From Bathymodiolus brooksi (Eukaryota; Mollusca; Bivalvia; Mytilida; Modiolidae), in assembly GCA_963680875.1 (NCBI GenBank), contig OY804588.1, positions 79,818,829-79,882,828 on the forward strand: a DNA stretch of 64,000 nt, in the 5' to 3' direction. The notes under the pieces were generated by a model. The model was not told where the DNA came from and did not search any database. It saw nothing but the letters and a program-made list of their open reading frames with translations. Positions 1-12,585 of this stretch are shown here, one piece after another. The translations under genes were made by a program, and so were the position numbers. How positions within the stretch are numbered: position 1 is the first letter of the stretch; the number at the start of each line of letters is the position of its first letter.

Positions 1-1921
1 TTCTATCTTTGGTTTTCTAGTAGTGTTTTACTGTAATCTGTTTTAGTAGAGTTCGTTGTTGTTCTATCTTTGGTTTTCTATGTAGAGTTTTACCGTAATT
101 TGTTTTAGTAGGGTTCGTTGTTGTTCTATCTTTGGTTTTCTATGTAGTGTTTTACCGTAATCTGTTTTAGAAGGGTTCGTTGTTGTTCTATCTTTGGTTT
201 TCTATGTAGTGTTTTACCGTAATCTGTTTTAGTAGGGTTCGTTGTTGTTCTATCTTTGGTTTTCTATGTAGAGTTTTACCGTAATTTGTTTTAGTAGGGT
301 TCGTTGTTGTTCTATCTTTGGTTTTCTATGAAGTGTTTTACCGTAATCTGTTTTAGAAGGGTTCGTTGTTATTCTATCTCTGGTTTTCTATGTAGTGTTT
401 TACCGTAATCTGCTTTCGTGGGGTTCGTTGTTGTTCTATCTTTGGTTTTCTATGTAGTGTTTTACCGTAATCTGTTTTAGTGGGGTTCGTTGTTATTCTA
501 TCTCTGGTTTTCTATGTAGTGTTTTACCGTAATCTGCTTTCGTGGGGTTCGTTGTTGTTCTATCTTTGGTTTTCTATGTAGTGTTTTACCGTAATCTGCT
601 TTCGTGGGGTTCTTTGTTGTTCTATCTCTGGTTTTCTATGTAGTGTTTTACCGTAATCTGCTTTCGTGGGGTTCGTTGTTGTTCTATCTTTGGTTTTCTA
701 TGTAGTGTTTTATCGTAATCTGTTTTAGTGGGGTTAGTTGTTATTCTATCTCTGGTTTTCTATGTAGTGTTTTACCGTAATCTGCTTTCGTGGGGTTCTT
801 TGTTGTTCTATCTCTGGTTTTCTATGTAGTGTTTTACTGTAATCTGTTTTAGCAGAGTTCGTTGTTGTTTTATCTTTGGTTTTCTATGTAGTGTTTTACT
901 GTAATCTGTTTTAGTAGGGTTCGTTGTTGTTTTATCTTTGGTTTTCTATGTAGTGTTTTACCGTGATCTGTTTTAGTAGGGTTCGTTGTTGTTCTATCTT
1001 TGGTTTTCTATGTAGTGTTTTACCGTAATCTGTTTTAGTAGGGTTCGTTGTTGTTCTATGTTTGGTTTTCTATGTAGTGTTTTACAGTAATCTGTTTTAG
1101 TAGGGTTCGTTGTTGTTCTATCTTTGGTTTTCTATGTAGTGTTTTACAGTAATCTGTTTTAGTAGGGTTCGTTGTTGTTCTATCTCTGGTTTTCTATGTA
1201 GTGTTTTACTGTAATCTGTTTTAGTAGGGTTCGTTGTTGTTCTATCTTTGGTTTTCTATGTAGTGTTTTACAGTAATCTGTTTTAGTAGGGTTCGTTGTT
1301 GTTCTATCTTTGGTTTTCTATGTAGTGTTTTACTGTAATCTGTTTTAGTAGGGTTCGTTGTTGTTTTATCTTTGGTTTTCTATGTAGTGTTTTACTGTAA
1401 TCTGTTTTAGTAGGGTTCGTTGTTGTTTTATCTCTGGTTTTCTATGTAGTGTTTTACCGTAATCTGTTTTAGTAAGGTTCGTTGTTGTTCTATCTTTGGT
1501 TTTCTATGTAGTGTTTTACTGTAATCTGTTTTAGTAGGGTTCGTTGTTGTTTTATCTTCGGTTTTCTATATAGTGTTTTATCATAATCTGCTTTCGTGGG
1601 GTTCGTTGTTGTTCTATCTTTGATTTTCTATGTAGTGTTTTACTGTAATTTGTTTTAGTAGGGTTCGTTGTTGTTCTATCTTTGGTTTTCTATGTAGTGT
1701 TTTACTGTAATCTGTTTTAGTAGGGTTCGTTGTTTTTTTATCTTTGGTTTTCTATATAGTGTTTTATCGTAATCTGCTTTCGTGGGGTTCGTTGTTGTTC
1801 TATCTTTGGTTTTCAATGTAGTGTTTTCCCGTAATCTGTCTAAGTAGGGTTCGTTGTTGTTCTATCTCTGGTTTTCTATGTAGTGTTTTACCGTAATCTG
1901 CTTTCGTCTGGTTCGTTGTTG
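1..1921. repeat. Higher-order block A1 (31 monomers)
   Basis: The block starts with a 61-bp CTAGTAG monomer and ends just before the next one. The length equals 31 x 62 minus 1. Its first ten monomers run in the same variant order as those starting at 1922 and 4028: CTAGTAG, GTAGAG, AGAAGGG, AGTAGGG, GTAGAG, GAAGTG, then alternating TTTCGTGG and TTTTAGTGG types. The second half (about 1,030-1,300) holds monomers with TTACAGTAA (A at the dyad centre), which I saw nowhere else except near 60,850. The left edge is cut by the window, so the block may continue a unit that begins outside it. Confidence 0.85.
186..247. repeat. Reference copy of the consensus monomer (62 bp)
   Basis: This copy carries the commonest base at each position I could judge by eye and serves as the reference for the position numbers used here. 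Composition is 33 T, 14 G, 8 A and 7 C. Plus-strand stop codons fall at monomer positions 22 (TAG), 35 (TAA), 45 (TAG) and 48 (TAG), covering all three frames within one copy. Reverse-strand stops (CTA or TTA on the plus strand) fall at 3, 17, 29 and 44. Because 62 is not a multiple of 3, the frames rotate from copy to copy, so in a run of consensus monomers no frame stays open beyond roughly 30 codons (plus) or 45 codons (minus). A short dyad TTACNGTAA occupies positions 29-37. Confidence 0.9.
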
Positions 1922-4027
1922 TTCTATCTTTGGTTTTCTAGTAGTGTTTTACTGTAATCTGTTTTAGTAGAGTTCGTTGTTGTTCTATCTTTGGTTTTCT
2001 ATGTAGAGTTTTACCGTAATTTGTTTTAGTAGGGTTCGTTGTTGTTCTATCTTTGGTTTTCTATGTAGTGTTTTACCGTAATCTGTTTTAGAAGGGTTCG
2101 TTGTTGTTCTATCTTTGGTTTTCTATGTAGTGTTTTACCGTAATCTGTTTTAGTAGGGTTCGTTGTTGTTCTATCTTTGGTTTTCTATGTAGAGTTTTAC
2201 CGTAATTTGTTTTAGTAGGGTTCGTTGTTGTTCTATCTTTGGTTTTCTATGAAGTGTTTTACCGTAATCTGTTTTAGAAGGGTTCGTTGTTATTCTATCT
2301 CTGGTTTTCTATGTAGTGTTTTACCGTAATCTGCTTTCGTGGGGTTCGTTGTTGTTCTATCTTTGGTTTTCTATGTAGTGTTTTACCGTAATCTGTTTTA
2401 GTGGGGTTCGTTGTTATTCTATCTCTGGTTTTCTATGTAGTGTTTTACCGTAATCTGCTTTCGTGGGGTTCGTTGTTGTTCTATCTTTGGTTTTCTATGT
2501 AGTGTTTTACCGTAATCTGCTTTCGTGGGGTTCTTTGTTGTTCTATCTCTGGTTTTCTATGTAGTGTTTTACCGTAATCTGCTGTCGTCGGGTTCGTTGT
2601 TGTTCTATCTTTGGTTTTCTAGTAGTGTTTTACCGTAATCTGTTTTAGTGGGGTTCGTTGTTGTTCTATCTTTGGTTTTCTATGTAGTGTTTTACCGTAA
2701 TCTGTTTTAGTGGGGTTCGTTGTTATTCTATCTCTGATTTTCTATGTAGTGTTTTACCGTAATCTGCTTTCGTGGGGTTCGTTGTTGTTCTATCTCTGGT
2801 TTTCTATGTAGTGTTTTACCGTAATCTGTTTTAGTGGGGTTCGTTGTTATTCTATCTCTGGTTTTCTATGTAGTGTTTTACCGTAATCTGCTTTCGTGGG
2901 GTTCGTTGTTGTTCTATCTTTGGTTTTCTATGTAGTGTTTTACCGTAATCTGCTTTCGTGGGGTTCGTTGTTGTTCTATCTTTGGTTTTCTATGTAGTGT
3001 TTTACCGTAATCTGTTTTAGTGGGGTTCGTTGTTATTCTATCTCTGGTTTTCTATGTAGTGTTTTACCGTAATCTGCTTTCGTGGGGTTCGTTGTTGTTC
3101 TATCTTTGGTTTTCTATGTAGTGTTTTACCGTAATCTGCTTTCGTGGGGTTCTTTGTTGTTCTATCTCTGGTTTTCTATGTAGTGTTTTATCGTAATCTG
3201 TTTTAGTGGGGTTAGTTGTTATTCTATCTCTGGTTTTCTATGTAGTGTTTTACCGTAATCTGCTTTCGTGGGGTTCTTTGTTGTTCTATCTCTGGTTTTC
3301 TATGCAGTGTTTTACTGTAATCTGTTTTAGTAGAGTTCGTTGTTGTTTTATCTTTGGTTTTCTATGTAGTGTTTTACTGTAATCTGTTTTAGTAGGGTTC
3401 GTTGTTGTTCTATCTTTGGTTTTCTATGTAGTGTTTTACTGTAATCTGTTTTAGTAGGGTTCGTTGTTGTTTTATCTTTGGTTTTCTATGTAGTGTTTTA
3501 CTGTAATCTGTTTTAGTAGGGTTCGTTGTTGTTTTATCTCTGGTTTTCTATGTAGTGTTTTACCGTAATCTGTTTTAGTAAGGTTCGTTGTTGTTCTATC
3601 TTTGGTTTTCTATGTAGTGTTTTACTGTAATCTGTTTTAGTAGGGTTCGTTGTTGTTTTATCTTTGGTTTTCTATATAGTGTTTTATCATAATCTGCTTT
3701 CGTGGGGTTCGTTGTTGGTCTATCTTTGATTTTCTATGTAGTGTTTTACTGTAATTTGTTTTAGTAGGGTTCGTTGTTGTTCTATCTTTGGTTTTCTATG
3801 TAGTGTTTTACTGTAATCTGTTTTAGTAGGGTTCGTTGTTTTTTTATCTTTGGTTTTCTATATAGTGTTTTATCGTAATCTGCTTTCGTGGGGTTCGTTG
3901 TTGTTCTATCTTTGGTTTTCTATGTAGTGTTTTCCCGTAATCTGTCTTAGTAGGGTTCGTTGTTGTTCTATCTCTGGTTTTCTATGTAGTGTTTTACCGT
4001 AATCTGCTTTCGTCGGGTTCGTTGTTG
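1922..4027. repeat. Higher-order block A2 (34 monomers, two CTAGTAG markers)
   Basis: The block opens with the same ten-monomer order as A1, then switches at about 2,580 to a GCTGTCGTCGG monomer followed by a second CTAGTAG monomer at 2619. The length is 34 x 62 minus 2, explained by the two 61-bp monomers. From about 2,633 to the end it matches block A3 at a constant 2,170-bp offset; for example TCTCTGATTT is at 2731 and 4901. A GTTGTTGGTC variant near 3,712 is shared with 5,882 and 15,803. Confidence 0.85.
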
Positions 4028-6197
4028 TTCTATCTTTGGTTTTCTAGTAGTGTTTTACCGTAATCTGTTTTAGTAGAGTTCGTTGTTGTTCTATCTTTGG
4101 TTTTCTATGTAGAGTTTTACCGTAATTTGTTTTAGTAGGGTTCGTTGTTGTTCTATCTTTGGTTTTCTATGTAGTGTTTTACCGTAATCTGTTTTAGAAG
4201 GGTTCGTTGTTGTTCTATCTTTGGTTTTCTATGTAGTGTTTTACCGTAATCTGTTTTAGTAGGGTTCGTTGTTGTTCTATCTTTGGTTTTCTATGTAGAG
4301 TTTTACCGTAATTTGTTTTAGTAGGGTTCGTTGTTGTTCTATCTTTGGTTTTCTATGAAGTGTTTTACCGTAATCTGTTTTAGAAGGGTTCGTTGTTATT
4401 CTATCTCTGGTTTTCTATGTAGTGTTTTACTGTAATCTGCTTTCGTGGGGTTCGTTGTTGTTCTATCTCTGGTTTTCTATGTAGTGTTTTACCGTAATCT
4501 GTTTTAGTGGGGTTCGTTGTTATTCTATCTCTGGTTTTCTATGTAGTGTTTTACCGTAATCTGCTTTCGTGGGGTTCGTTGTTGTTCTATCTTTGGTTTT
4601 CTATGTAGTGTTTTACCGTAATCTGCTTTCGTGGTGTTCGTTGTTGTTCTATCTCTGGTTTTCTATGTAGTGTTTTACCGTTAATCTGCTTTCGTGGGGT
4701 TCGTTGTTGTTCTATCTCTGGTTTTCTATGTAGTGTTTTACCGTAATCTGCTTTCGTGGGGTTCTTTGTTGTTCTATCTGTGGTTTTCTATGTAGTGTTT
4801 TACCGTAATCTGTTTTAGTGGGGTTCGTTGTTGTTCTATCTTTGGTTTTCTATGTAGTGTTTTACCGTAATCTGTTTTAGTGGGGTTCGTTGTTATTCTA
4901 TCTCTGATTTTCTATGTAGTGTTTTACCGTAATCTGCTTTCGTGGGGTTCGTTGTTGTTCTATCTCTGGTTTTCTATGTAGTGTTTTACCGTAATCTGTT
5001 TTAGTGGGGTTCGTTGTTATTCTATCTCTGGTTTTCTATGTAGTGTTTTACCGTAATCTGCTTTCGTGGGGTTCGTTGTTGTTCTATCTTTGGTTTTCTA
5101 TGTAGTGTTTTACCGTAATCTGCTTTCGTGGGGTTCGTTGTTGTTCTATCTTTGGTTTTCTATGTAGTGTTTTACCGTAATCTGTTTTAGTGGGGTTCGT
5201 TGTTATTCTATCTCTGGTTTTCTATGTAGTGTTTTACCGTAATCTGCTTTCGTGGGGTTCGTTGTTGTTCTATCTTTGGTTTTCTATGTAGTGTTTTACC
5301 GTAATCTGCTTTCGTGGGGTTCTTTGTTGTTCTATCTCTGGTTTTCTATGTAGTGTTTTATCGTAATCTGTTTTAGTGGGGTTAGTTGTTATTCTATCTC
5401 TGGTTTTCTATGTAGTGTTTTACCGTAATCTGCTTTCGTGGGGTTCTTTGTTGTTCTATCTCTGGTTTTCTATGCAGTGTTTTACTGTAATCTGTTTTAG
5501 TAGAGTTCGTTGTTGTTTTATCTTTGGTTTTCTATGTAGTGTTTTACTGTAATCTGTTTTAGTAGGGTTCGTTGTTGTTCTATCTTTGGTTTTCTATGTA
5601 GTGTTTTACTGTAATCTGTTTTAGTAGGGTTCGTTGTTGTTTTATCTTTGGTTTTCTATGTAGTGTTTTACTGTAATCTGTTTTAGTAGGGTTCGTTGTT
5701 GTTTTATCTCTGGTTTTCTATGTAGTGTTTTACCGTAATCTGTTTTAGTAAGGTTCGTTGTTGTTCTATCTTTGGTTTTCTATGTAGTGTTTTACTGTAA
5801 TCTGTTTTAGTAGGGTTCGTTGTTGTTTTATCTTTGGTTTTCTATATAGTGTTTTATCATAATCTGCTTTCGTGGGGTTCGTTGTTGGTCTATCTTTGAT
5901 TTTCTATGTAGTGTTTTACTGTAATTTGTTTTAGTAGGGTTCGTTGTTGTTCTATCTTTGGTTTTCTATGTAGTGTTTTACTGTAATCTGTTTTAGTAGG
6001 GTTCGTTGTTTTTTTATCTTTGGTTTTCTATATAGTGTTTTATCGTAATCTGCTTTCGTGGGGTTCGTTGTTGTTCTATCTTTGGTTTTCTATGTAGTGT
6101 TTTCCCGTAATCTGTCTTAGTAGGGTTCGTTGTTGTTCTATCTCTGGTTTTCTATGTAGTGTTTTACCGTAATCTGCTTTCGTCGGGTTCGTTGTTG
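4028..6197. repeat. Higher-order block A3 (35 monomers, 2,170 bp)
   Basis: The length is exactly 35 x 62: one 61-bp CTAGTAG monomer is balanced by one 63-bp monomer with an extra T (CCGTTAATCTG at about 4,679). Private markers include GTGGTGTTCG near 4,631 and TATCTGTGG near 4,786. Its first ~1.33 kb is repeated at 6198 at the same 2,170-bp offset. Its later part (from about 4,950) reappears 9,921 bp downstream, with shared variants such as CTATGCAG at 5470 and 15391. Confidence 0.87.
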
Positions 6198-8430
6198 TTC
6201 TATCTTTGGTTTTCTAGTAGTGTTTTACCGTAATCTGTTTTAGTAGAGTTCGTTGTTGTTCTATCTTTGGTTTTCTATGTAGAGTTTTACCGTAATTTGT
6301 TTTAGTAGGGTTCGTTGTTGTTCTATCTTTGGTTTTCTATGTAGTGTTTTACCGTAATCTGTTTTAGAAGGGTTCGTTGTTGTTCTATCTTTGGTTTTCT
6401 ATGTAGTGTTTTACCGTAATCTGTTTTAGTAGGGTTCGTTGTTGTTCTATCTTTGGTTTTCTATGTAGAGTTTTACCGTAATTTGTTTTAGTAGGGTTCG
6501 TTGTTGTTCTATCTTTGGTTTTCTATGAAGTGTTTTACCGTAATCTGTTTTAGAAGGGTTCGTTGTTATTCTATCTCTGGTTTTCTATGTAGTGTTTTAC
6601 TGTAATCTGCTTTCGTGGGGTTCGTTGTTGTTCTATCTCTGGTTTTCTATGTAGTGTTTTACCGTAATCTGTTTTAGTGGGGTTCGTTGTTATTCTATCT
6701 CTGGTTTTCTATGTAGTGTTTTACCGTAATCTGCTTTCGTGGGGTTCGTTGTTGTTCTATCTTTGGTTTTCTATGTAGTGTTTTACCGTAATCTGCTTTC
6801 GTGGTGTTCGTTGTTGTTCTATCTCTGGTTTTCTATGTAGTGTTTTACCGTTAATCTGCTTTCGTGGGGTTCGTTGTTGTTCTATCTCTGGTTTTCTATG
6901 TAGTGTTTTACCGTAATCTGCTTTCGTGGGGTTCTTTGTTGTTCTATCTGTGGTTTTCTATGTAGTGTTTTACCGTAATCTGTTTTAGTGGGGTTCGTTG
7001 TTGTTCTATCTTTGGTTTTCTATGTAATGTTTTACCGTAATCTGTTTTAGTGGGGTTCGTTGTTATTCTATCTCTGATTTTCTATGTAGTGTTTTACCGT
7101 AATCTGCTTTCGTGGGGTTCGTTGTTGTTCTATCTCTGGTTTTCTATGTAGTGTTTTACCGTAATCTGTTTTAGTGGGGTTCCTTGTTATTCTATCTCTG
7201 GTTTTCTATTTAGTGTTTTACCGTAATCTGCTTTCGTGGGGTTCGTTGTTGTTCTATCTTTGGTTTTCTATGTAGTGTTTTACCGTAATCTGCTTTCGTG
7301 GGGTTCGTTGTTGTTCTATCTTTGGTTTTCTATGTAGTGTTTTACCGTAATCTGTTTTAGTGGGGTTCGTTGTTATTCTATCTCTGGTTTTCTATGTAGT
7401 GTTTTACCGTAATCTGCTTTCGTGTGGTTCGTTGTTGTTCTATCTTTGGTTTTCTATGTAGTGTTTTACCGTAATCTGCTTTCGTGGGGTTCTTTGTTGT
7501 TCTATCTCTGGTTTTCTATGTAGTGTTTTACCGTAATCTGCTGTCGTCGGGTTCGTTGTTGTTCTATCTTTGGTTTTCTATGTAGAGTTTTACCGTAATC
7601 TGTTTTAGTGGGGTTCGTTGTTGTTCTATCTTTGGTTTTCTATGTAGTGTTTTACCGTAATCTGTTTTAGAAGGGTTCGTTGTTATTCTATCTCTGGTTT
7701 TCTATGTAGTGTTTTACCGTAATCTGCTTTCGTGGGGTTCGTTGTTGTTCTATCTCTGGTTTTCTATGTAGTGTTTTACCGTAATCTGTTTTAGTGGGGT
7801 TCGTTGTTATTCTATCTCTGGTTTTCTATGTAGTGTTTTACCGTAATCTGCTTTCGTGGGGTTCGTTGTTGTTCTATCTTTGGTTTTCTATGTAGTGTTT
7901 TACCGTAATCTGCTTTCGTGGGGTTCGTTGTTGTTCTATCTCTGGTTTTCTATGTAGTGTTTTACCGTTAATCTGCTTTCGGGGGGTTCGTTGTTGTTCT
8001 ATCTCTGGTTTTCTATGTAGTGTTTTACCGTAATCTGCTTTCGTGTTGTTCTTTGTTGTTCTATCTCTGGATTTCTATGTAGTGTTTTACTGTAATCTGT
8101 TTTAGTAGGGTTCGTTGTTGTTCTATCTTTGATTTTCTATGTAGTGTTTTACTGTAATTTGTTTTAGTAGGGTTCGTTGTTGTTCTATCTTTGGTTTTCT
8201 ATGTAGTGTTTTACTGTAATCTGTTTTAGTAGAGTTCGTTGTTGTTTTCTCTTTGGTTTTCTATGTAGTGTTTTATCGTAATCTGCTTTCGTGGGGTTCG
8301 TTGTTGTTCTATCTTTGGTTTTCTATGTAGTGTTTTACTGTAATCTGTCTTAGTAGGGTTCGTTGTTGTTCTATCTCTGGTTTTCTATGTAGTGTTTTAC
8401 CGTAATCTGCTGTCGTCGGGTTCGTTGTTG
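6198..8430. repeat. Higher-order block A4 (36 monomers, 2,233 bp)
   Basis: Up to about 7,525 this is a near-copy of A3 with a few substitutions: TGTAATG near 7,027, TCCTTG near 7,181, CTATTTAG near 7,207 and GTGTGGTTCG near 7,423. After 7,525 it changes to a GCTGTCGTCGG monomer followed by a GTAGAG monomer. It then runs through TTTCGGGGGGTTCG (about 7,980), TTTCGTGTTGTTC (about 8,040), CTGGATTTC (about 8,068) and GTTTTCTCTTTGG (about 8,245). The same order recurs in the following blocks. The length of 36 x 62 plus 1 fits one 61-bp and two 63-bp monomers. The whole block recurs at 16119-18351. Confidence 0.86.
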
Positions 8431-10353
8431 TTCTATCTTTGGTTTTCTAGTAGTGTTTTACCGTAATCTGTTTTAGTGGGGTTCGTTGTTGTTCTATCTT
8501 TGGTTTTCTATGTAGTGTTTTACTGTAATCTGTTTTAGTGGAGTTCGTTGTTATTCTATCTCTGATTTTCTATGTAGTGTTTTACCGTAATCTGCTTTCG
8601 TGGGGTTCGTTGTTGTTCTATCTCTGGTTTTCTATGTAGTGTTTTACCGTAATCTGTTTTAGTGGGGTTCGTTGTTATTCTATCTCTGGTTTTCTATGTA
8701 GTGTTTTACCGTAATCTGCTTTCGTGGGGTTCGTTGTTGTTCTATCTTTGGTTTTCTATGTAGTGTTTTACCGTAATCTGCTTTCGTGGGGTTCGTTGTT
8801 GTTCTATCTTTGGTTTTCTATGTAGTGTTTTACCGTAATCTGTTTTAGTGGGGTTCGTTGTTATTCTATCTCTGGTTTTCTATGTAGTGTTTTACCGTAA
8901 TCTGCTTTCGTGGGGTTCGTTGTTGTTCTATCTCTGGTTTTCTATGTAGTGTTTTACCGTTAATCTGCTTTCGTGGGGTTCGTTGTTGTTCTATCTCTGG
9001 TTTTCTATGTAGTGTTTTACCGTAATCTGCTTTCGTGGGGTTCTTTGTTGTTCTATCTGTGGTTTTCTATGTAGTGTTTTACCGTAATCTGTTTTAGTGG
9101 GGTTCGTTGTTGTTCTATCTTTGGTTTTCTATGTAGTGTTTTACCGTAATCTGTTTTAGTGGGGTTCGTTGTTATTCTATCTCTGATTTTCTATGTAGTG
9201 TTTTACCGTAATCTGCTTTCGTGGGGTTCGTTGTTGTTCTATCTCTGGTTTTCTATGTAGTGTTTTACCGTAATCTGTTTTAGTGGGGTTCCTTGTTATT
9301 CTATCTCTGGTTTTCTATGTAGTGTTTTACCGTAATCTGCTTTCGTGGGGTTCGTTGTTGTTCTATCTTTGGTTTTCTATGTAGTGTTTTACCGTAATCT
9401 GCTTTCGTGGGGTTCTTTGTTGTTCTATCTCTGGTTTTCTATGTAGTGTTTTACCGTAATCTGCTGTCGTCGGGTTCGTTGTTGTTCTATCTTTGGTTTT
9501 CTATGTAGAGTTTTACCGTAATCTGTTTTAGTGGGGTTCGTTGTTGTTCTATCTTTGGTTTTCTATGTAGTGTTTTACCGTAATCTGTTTTAGAAGGGTT
9601 CGTTGTTATTCTATCTCTGGTTTTCTATGTAGTGTTTTACCGTAATCTGCTTTCGTGGGGTTCGTTGTTGTTCTATCTCTGGTTTTCTATGTAGTGTTTT
9701 ACCGTAATCTGTTTTAGTGGGGTTCGTTGTTATTCTATCTCTGGTTTTCTATGTAGTGTTTTACCGTAATCTGCTTTCGTGGGGTTCGTTGTTGTTCTAT
9801 CTTTGGTTTTCTATGTAGTGTTTTACCGTAATCTGCTTTCGTGGGGTTCGTTGTTGTTCTATCTCTGGTTTTCTATGTAGTGTTTTACCGTTAATCTGCT
9901 TTCGGGGGGTTCGTTGTTGTTCTATCTCTGGTTTTCTATGTAGTGTTTTACCGTAATCTGCTTTCGTGTTGTTCTTTGTTGTTCTATCTCTGGATTTCTA
10001 TGTAGTGTTTTACTGTAATCTGTTTTAGTAGGGTTCGTTGTTGTTCTATCTTTGATTTTCTATGTAGTGTTTTACTGTAATTTGTTTTAGTAGGGTTCGT
10101 TGTTGTTCTATCTTTGGTTTTCTATGTAGTGTTTTACTGTAATCTGTTTTAGTAGAGTTCGTTGTTGTTTTCTCTTTGGTTTTCTATGTAGTGTTTTATC
10201 GTAATCTGCTTTCGTGGGGTTCGTTGTTGTTCTATCTTTGGTTTTCTATGTAGTGTTTTACTGTAATCTGTCTTAGTAGGGTTCGTTGTTGTTCTATCTC
10301 TGGTTTTCTATGTAGTGTTTTACCGTAATCTGCTGTCGTCGGGTTCGTTGTTG
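8431..10353. repeat. Higher-order block B1 (31 monomers, 1,923 bp)
   Basis: A beta-type block: the preceding monomer is GCTGTCGTCGG, the first monomer is CTAGTAG. It contains two CCGTTAATCTG (63-bp) monomers, giving 31 x 62 plus 1. The variant order matches blocks starting at 12586 (offset 4,155) and 18352 (offset 9,921) with very few differences that I could see. One is near 10,075, where TTTTACTGTAATTTG here corresponds to TTTTATTTTAATTTG near 19,991. Confidence 0.86.
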
Positions 10354-10662
10354 TTCTATCTTTGGTTTTCTAGTAGTGTTTTACCGTAATCTGTTTTAGT
10401 GGGGTTCGTTGTTGTTCTATCTTTGGTTTTCTATGTAGTGTTTTACTGTAATCTGTTTTAGTAGAGTTCGTTGTTGTTTTCTCTTTGGTTTTCTATGTAG
10501 TGTTTTATCGTAATCTGCTTTCGTGGGGTTCGTTGTTGTTCTATCTTTGGTTTTCTATGTAGTGTTTTACTGTAATCTGTCTTAGTAGGGTTCGTTGTTG
10601 TTCTATCTCTGGTTTTCTATGTAGTGTTTTACCGTAATCTGCTGTCGTCGGGTTCGTTGTTG
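10354..10662. repeat. Short higher-order block B2 (5 monomers, 309 bp)
   Basis: A truncated beta-type block of five monomers between two CTAGTAG markers only 309 bp apart: CTAGTAG, AGTAGAG, TTTTCTCTTTGG, TGTCTTAG and GCTGTCGTCGG types. It reads like the first two and last three monomers of a full 1,923-bp block with 26 monomers missing (a difference of 1,614 bp). An internal in-register deletion is the simplest explanation, but this is inference. An identical-looking short block occurs at 14509-14817. Confidence 0.83.
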
Positions 10663-12585
10663 TTCTATCTTTGGTTTTCTAGTAGTGTTTTACCGTAATC
10701 TGTTTTAGTGGGGTTCGTTGTTGTTCTATCTTTGGTTTTCTATGTAGTGTTTTACCGTAATCTGTTTTAGTGGGGTTCGTTGTTATTCTATCTCTGGTTT
10801 TCTATGTAGTGTTTTACCGTAATCTGCTTTCGTGGGGTTCGTTGTTGTTCTATCTTTGGTTTTCTATGTAATGTTTTACCGTAATCTGCTTTCGTGGGGT
10901 TCGTTGTTGTTCTATCTTTGGTTTTCTATGTAGTGTTTTACCGTAATCTGCTTTCGTGGTGTTCGTTGTTGTTCTATCTCTGGTTTTCTATGTAGTGTTT
11001 TACCGTTAATCTGCTTTCGTGGGGTTCGTTGTTGTTCTATCTCTGGTTTTCTATGTAGTGTTTTACCGTAATCTGCTTTCGTGGGGTTCTTTGTTGTTCT
11101 ATCTGTGGTTTTCTATGTAGTGTTTTACCGTAATCTGTTTTAGTGGGGTTCGTTGTTGTTCTATCTTTGGTTTTCTATGTAATGTTTTACCGTAATCTGT
11201 TTTAGTGGGGTTCGTTGTTATTCTATCTCTGATTTTCTATGTAGTGTTTTACCGTAATCTGCTTTCGTGGGGTTCGTTGTTGTTCTATCTCTGGTTTTCT
11301 ATGTAGTGTTTTACCGTAATCTGTTTTAGTGGGGTTCCTTGTTATTCTATCTCTGGTTTTCTATTTAGTGTTTTACCGTAATCTGCTTTCGTGGGGTTCG
11401 TTGTTGTTCTATCTTTGGTTTTCTATGTAGTGTTTTACCGTAATCTGCTTTCGTGGGGTTCGTTGTTGTTCTATCTTTGGTTTTCTATGTAGTGTTTTAC
11501 CGTAATCTGTTTTAGTGGGGTTCGTTGTTATTCTATCTCTGGTTTTCTATGTAGTGTTTTACCGTAATCTGCTTTCGTGTGGTTCGTTGTTGTTCTATCT
11601 TTGGTTTTCTATGTAGTGTTTTACCGTAATCTGCTTTCGTGGGGTTCTTTGTTGTTCTATCTCTGGTTTTCTATGTAGTGTTTTACCGTAATCTGCTGTC
11701 GTCGGGTTCGTTGTTGTTCTATCTTTGGTTTTCTATGTAGAGTTTTACCGTAATCTGTTTTAGTGGGGTTCGTTGTTGTTCTATCTTTGGTTTTCTATGT
11801 AGTGTTTTACCGTAATCTGTTTTAGAAGGGTTCGTTGTTATTCTATCTCTGGTTTTCTATGTAGTGTTTTACCGTAATCTGCTTTCGTGGGGTTCGTTGT
11901 TGTTCTATCTCTGGTTTTCTATGTAGTGTTTTACCGTAATCTGTTTTAGTGGGGTTCGTTGTTATTCTATCTCTGGTTTTCTATGTAGTGTTTTACCGTA
12001 ATCTGCTTTCGTGGGGTTCGTTGTTGTTCTATCTTTGGTTTTCTATGTAGTGTTTTACCGTAATCTGCTTTCGTGGGGTTCGTTGTTGTTCTATCTCTGG
12101 TTTTCTATGTAGTGTTTTACCGTTAATCTGCTTTCGGGGGGTTCGTTGTTGTTCTATCTCTGGTTTTCTATGTAGTGTTTTACCGTAATCTGCTTTCGTG
12201 TTGTTCTTTGTTGTTCTATCTCTGGATTTCTATGTAGTGTTTTACTGTAATCTGTTTTAGTAGGGTTCGTTGTTGTTCTATCTTTGATTTTCTATGTAGT
12301 GTTTTACTGTAATTTGTTTTAGTAGGGTTCGTTGTTGTTCTATCTTTGGTTTTCTATGTAGTGTTTTACTGTAATCTGTTTTAGTAGAGTTCGTTGTTGT
12401 TTTCTCTTTGGTTTTCTATGTAGTGTTTTATCGTAATCTGCTTTCGTGGGGTTCGTTGTTGTTCTATCTTTGGTTTTCTATGTAGTGTTTTACTGTAATC
12501 TGTCTTAGTAGGGTTCGTTGTTGTTCTATCTCTGGTTTTCTATGTAGTGTTTTACCGTAATCTGCTGTCGTCGGGTTCGTTGTTG
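10663..12585. repeat. Higher-order block B3, containing the 4,155-bp duplication junction
   Basis: Thirty-one monomers starting at a CTAGTAG marker. The first ~208 bp, up to the TGTAATG variant at about 10,871, belong to the end of the first 4,155-bp copy. From about 10,872 the sequence restarts at the equivalent of 6,717; for example GTGGTGTTCG is at 6801 and 10956. The block is therefore a chimera made by the duplication junction, although its length looks like that of an ordinary block. Confidence 0.82.
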
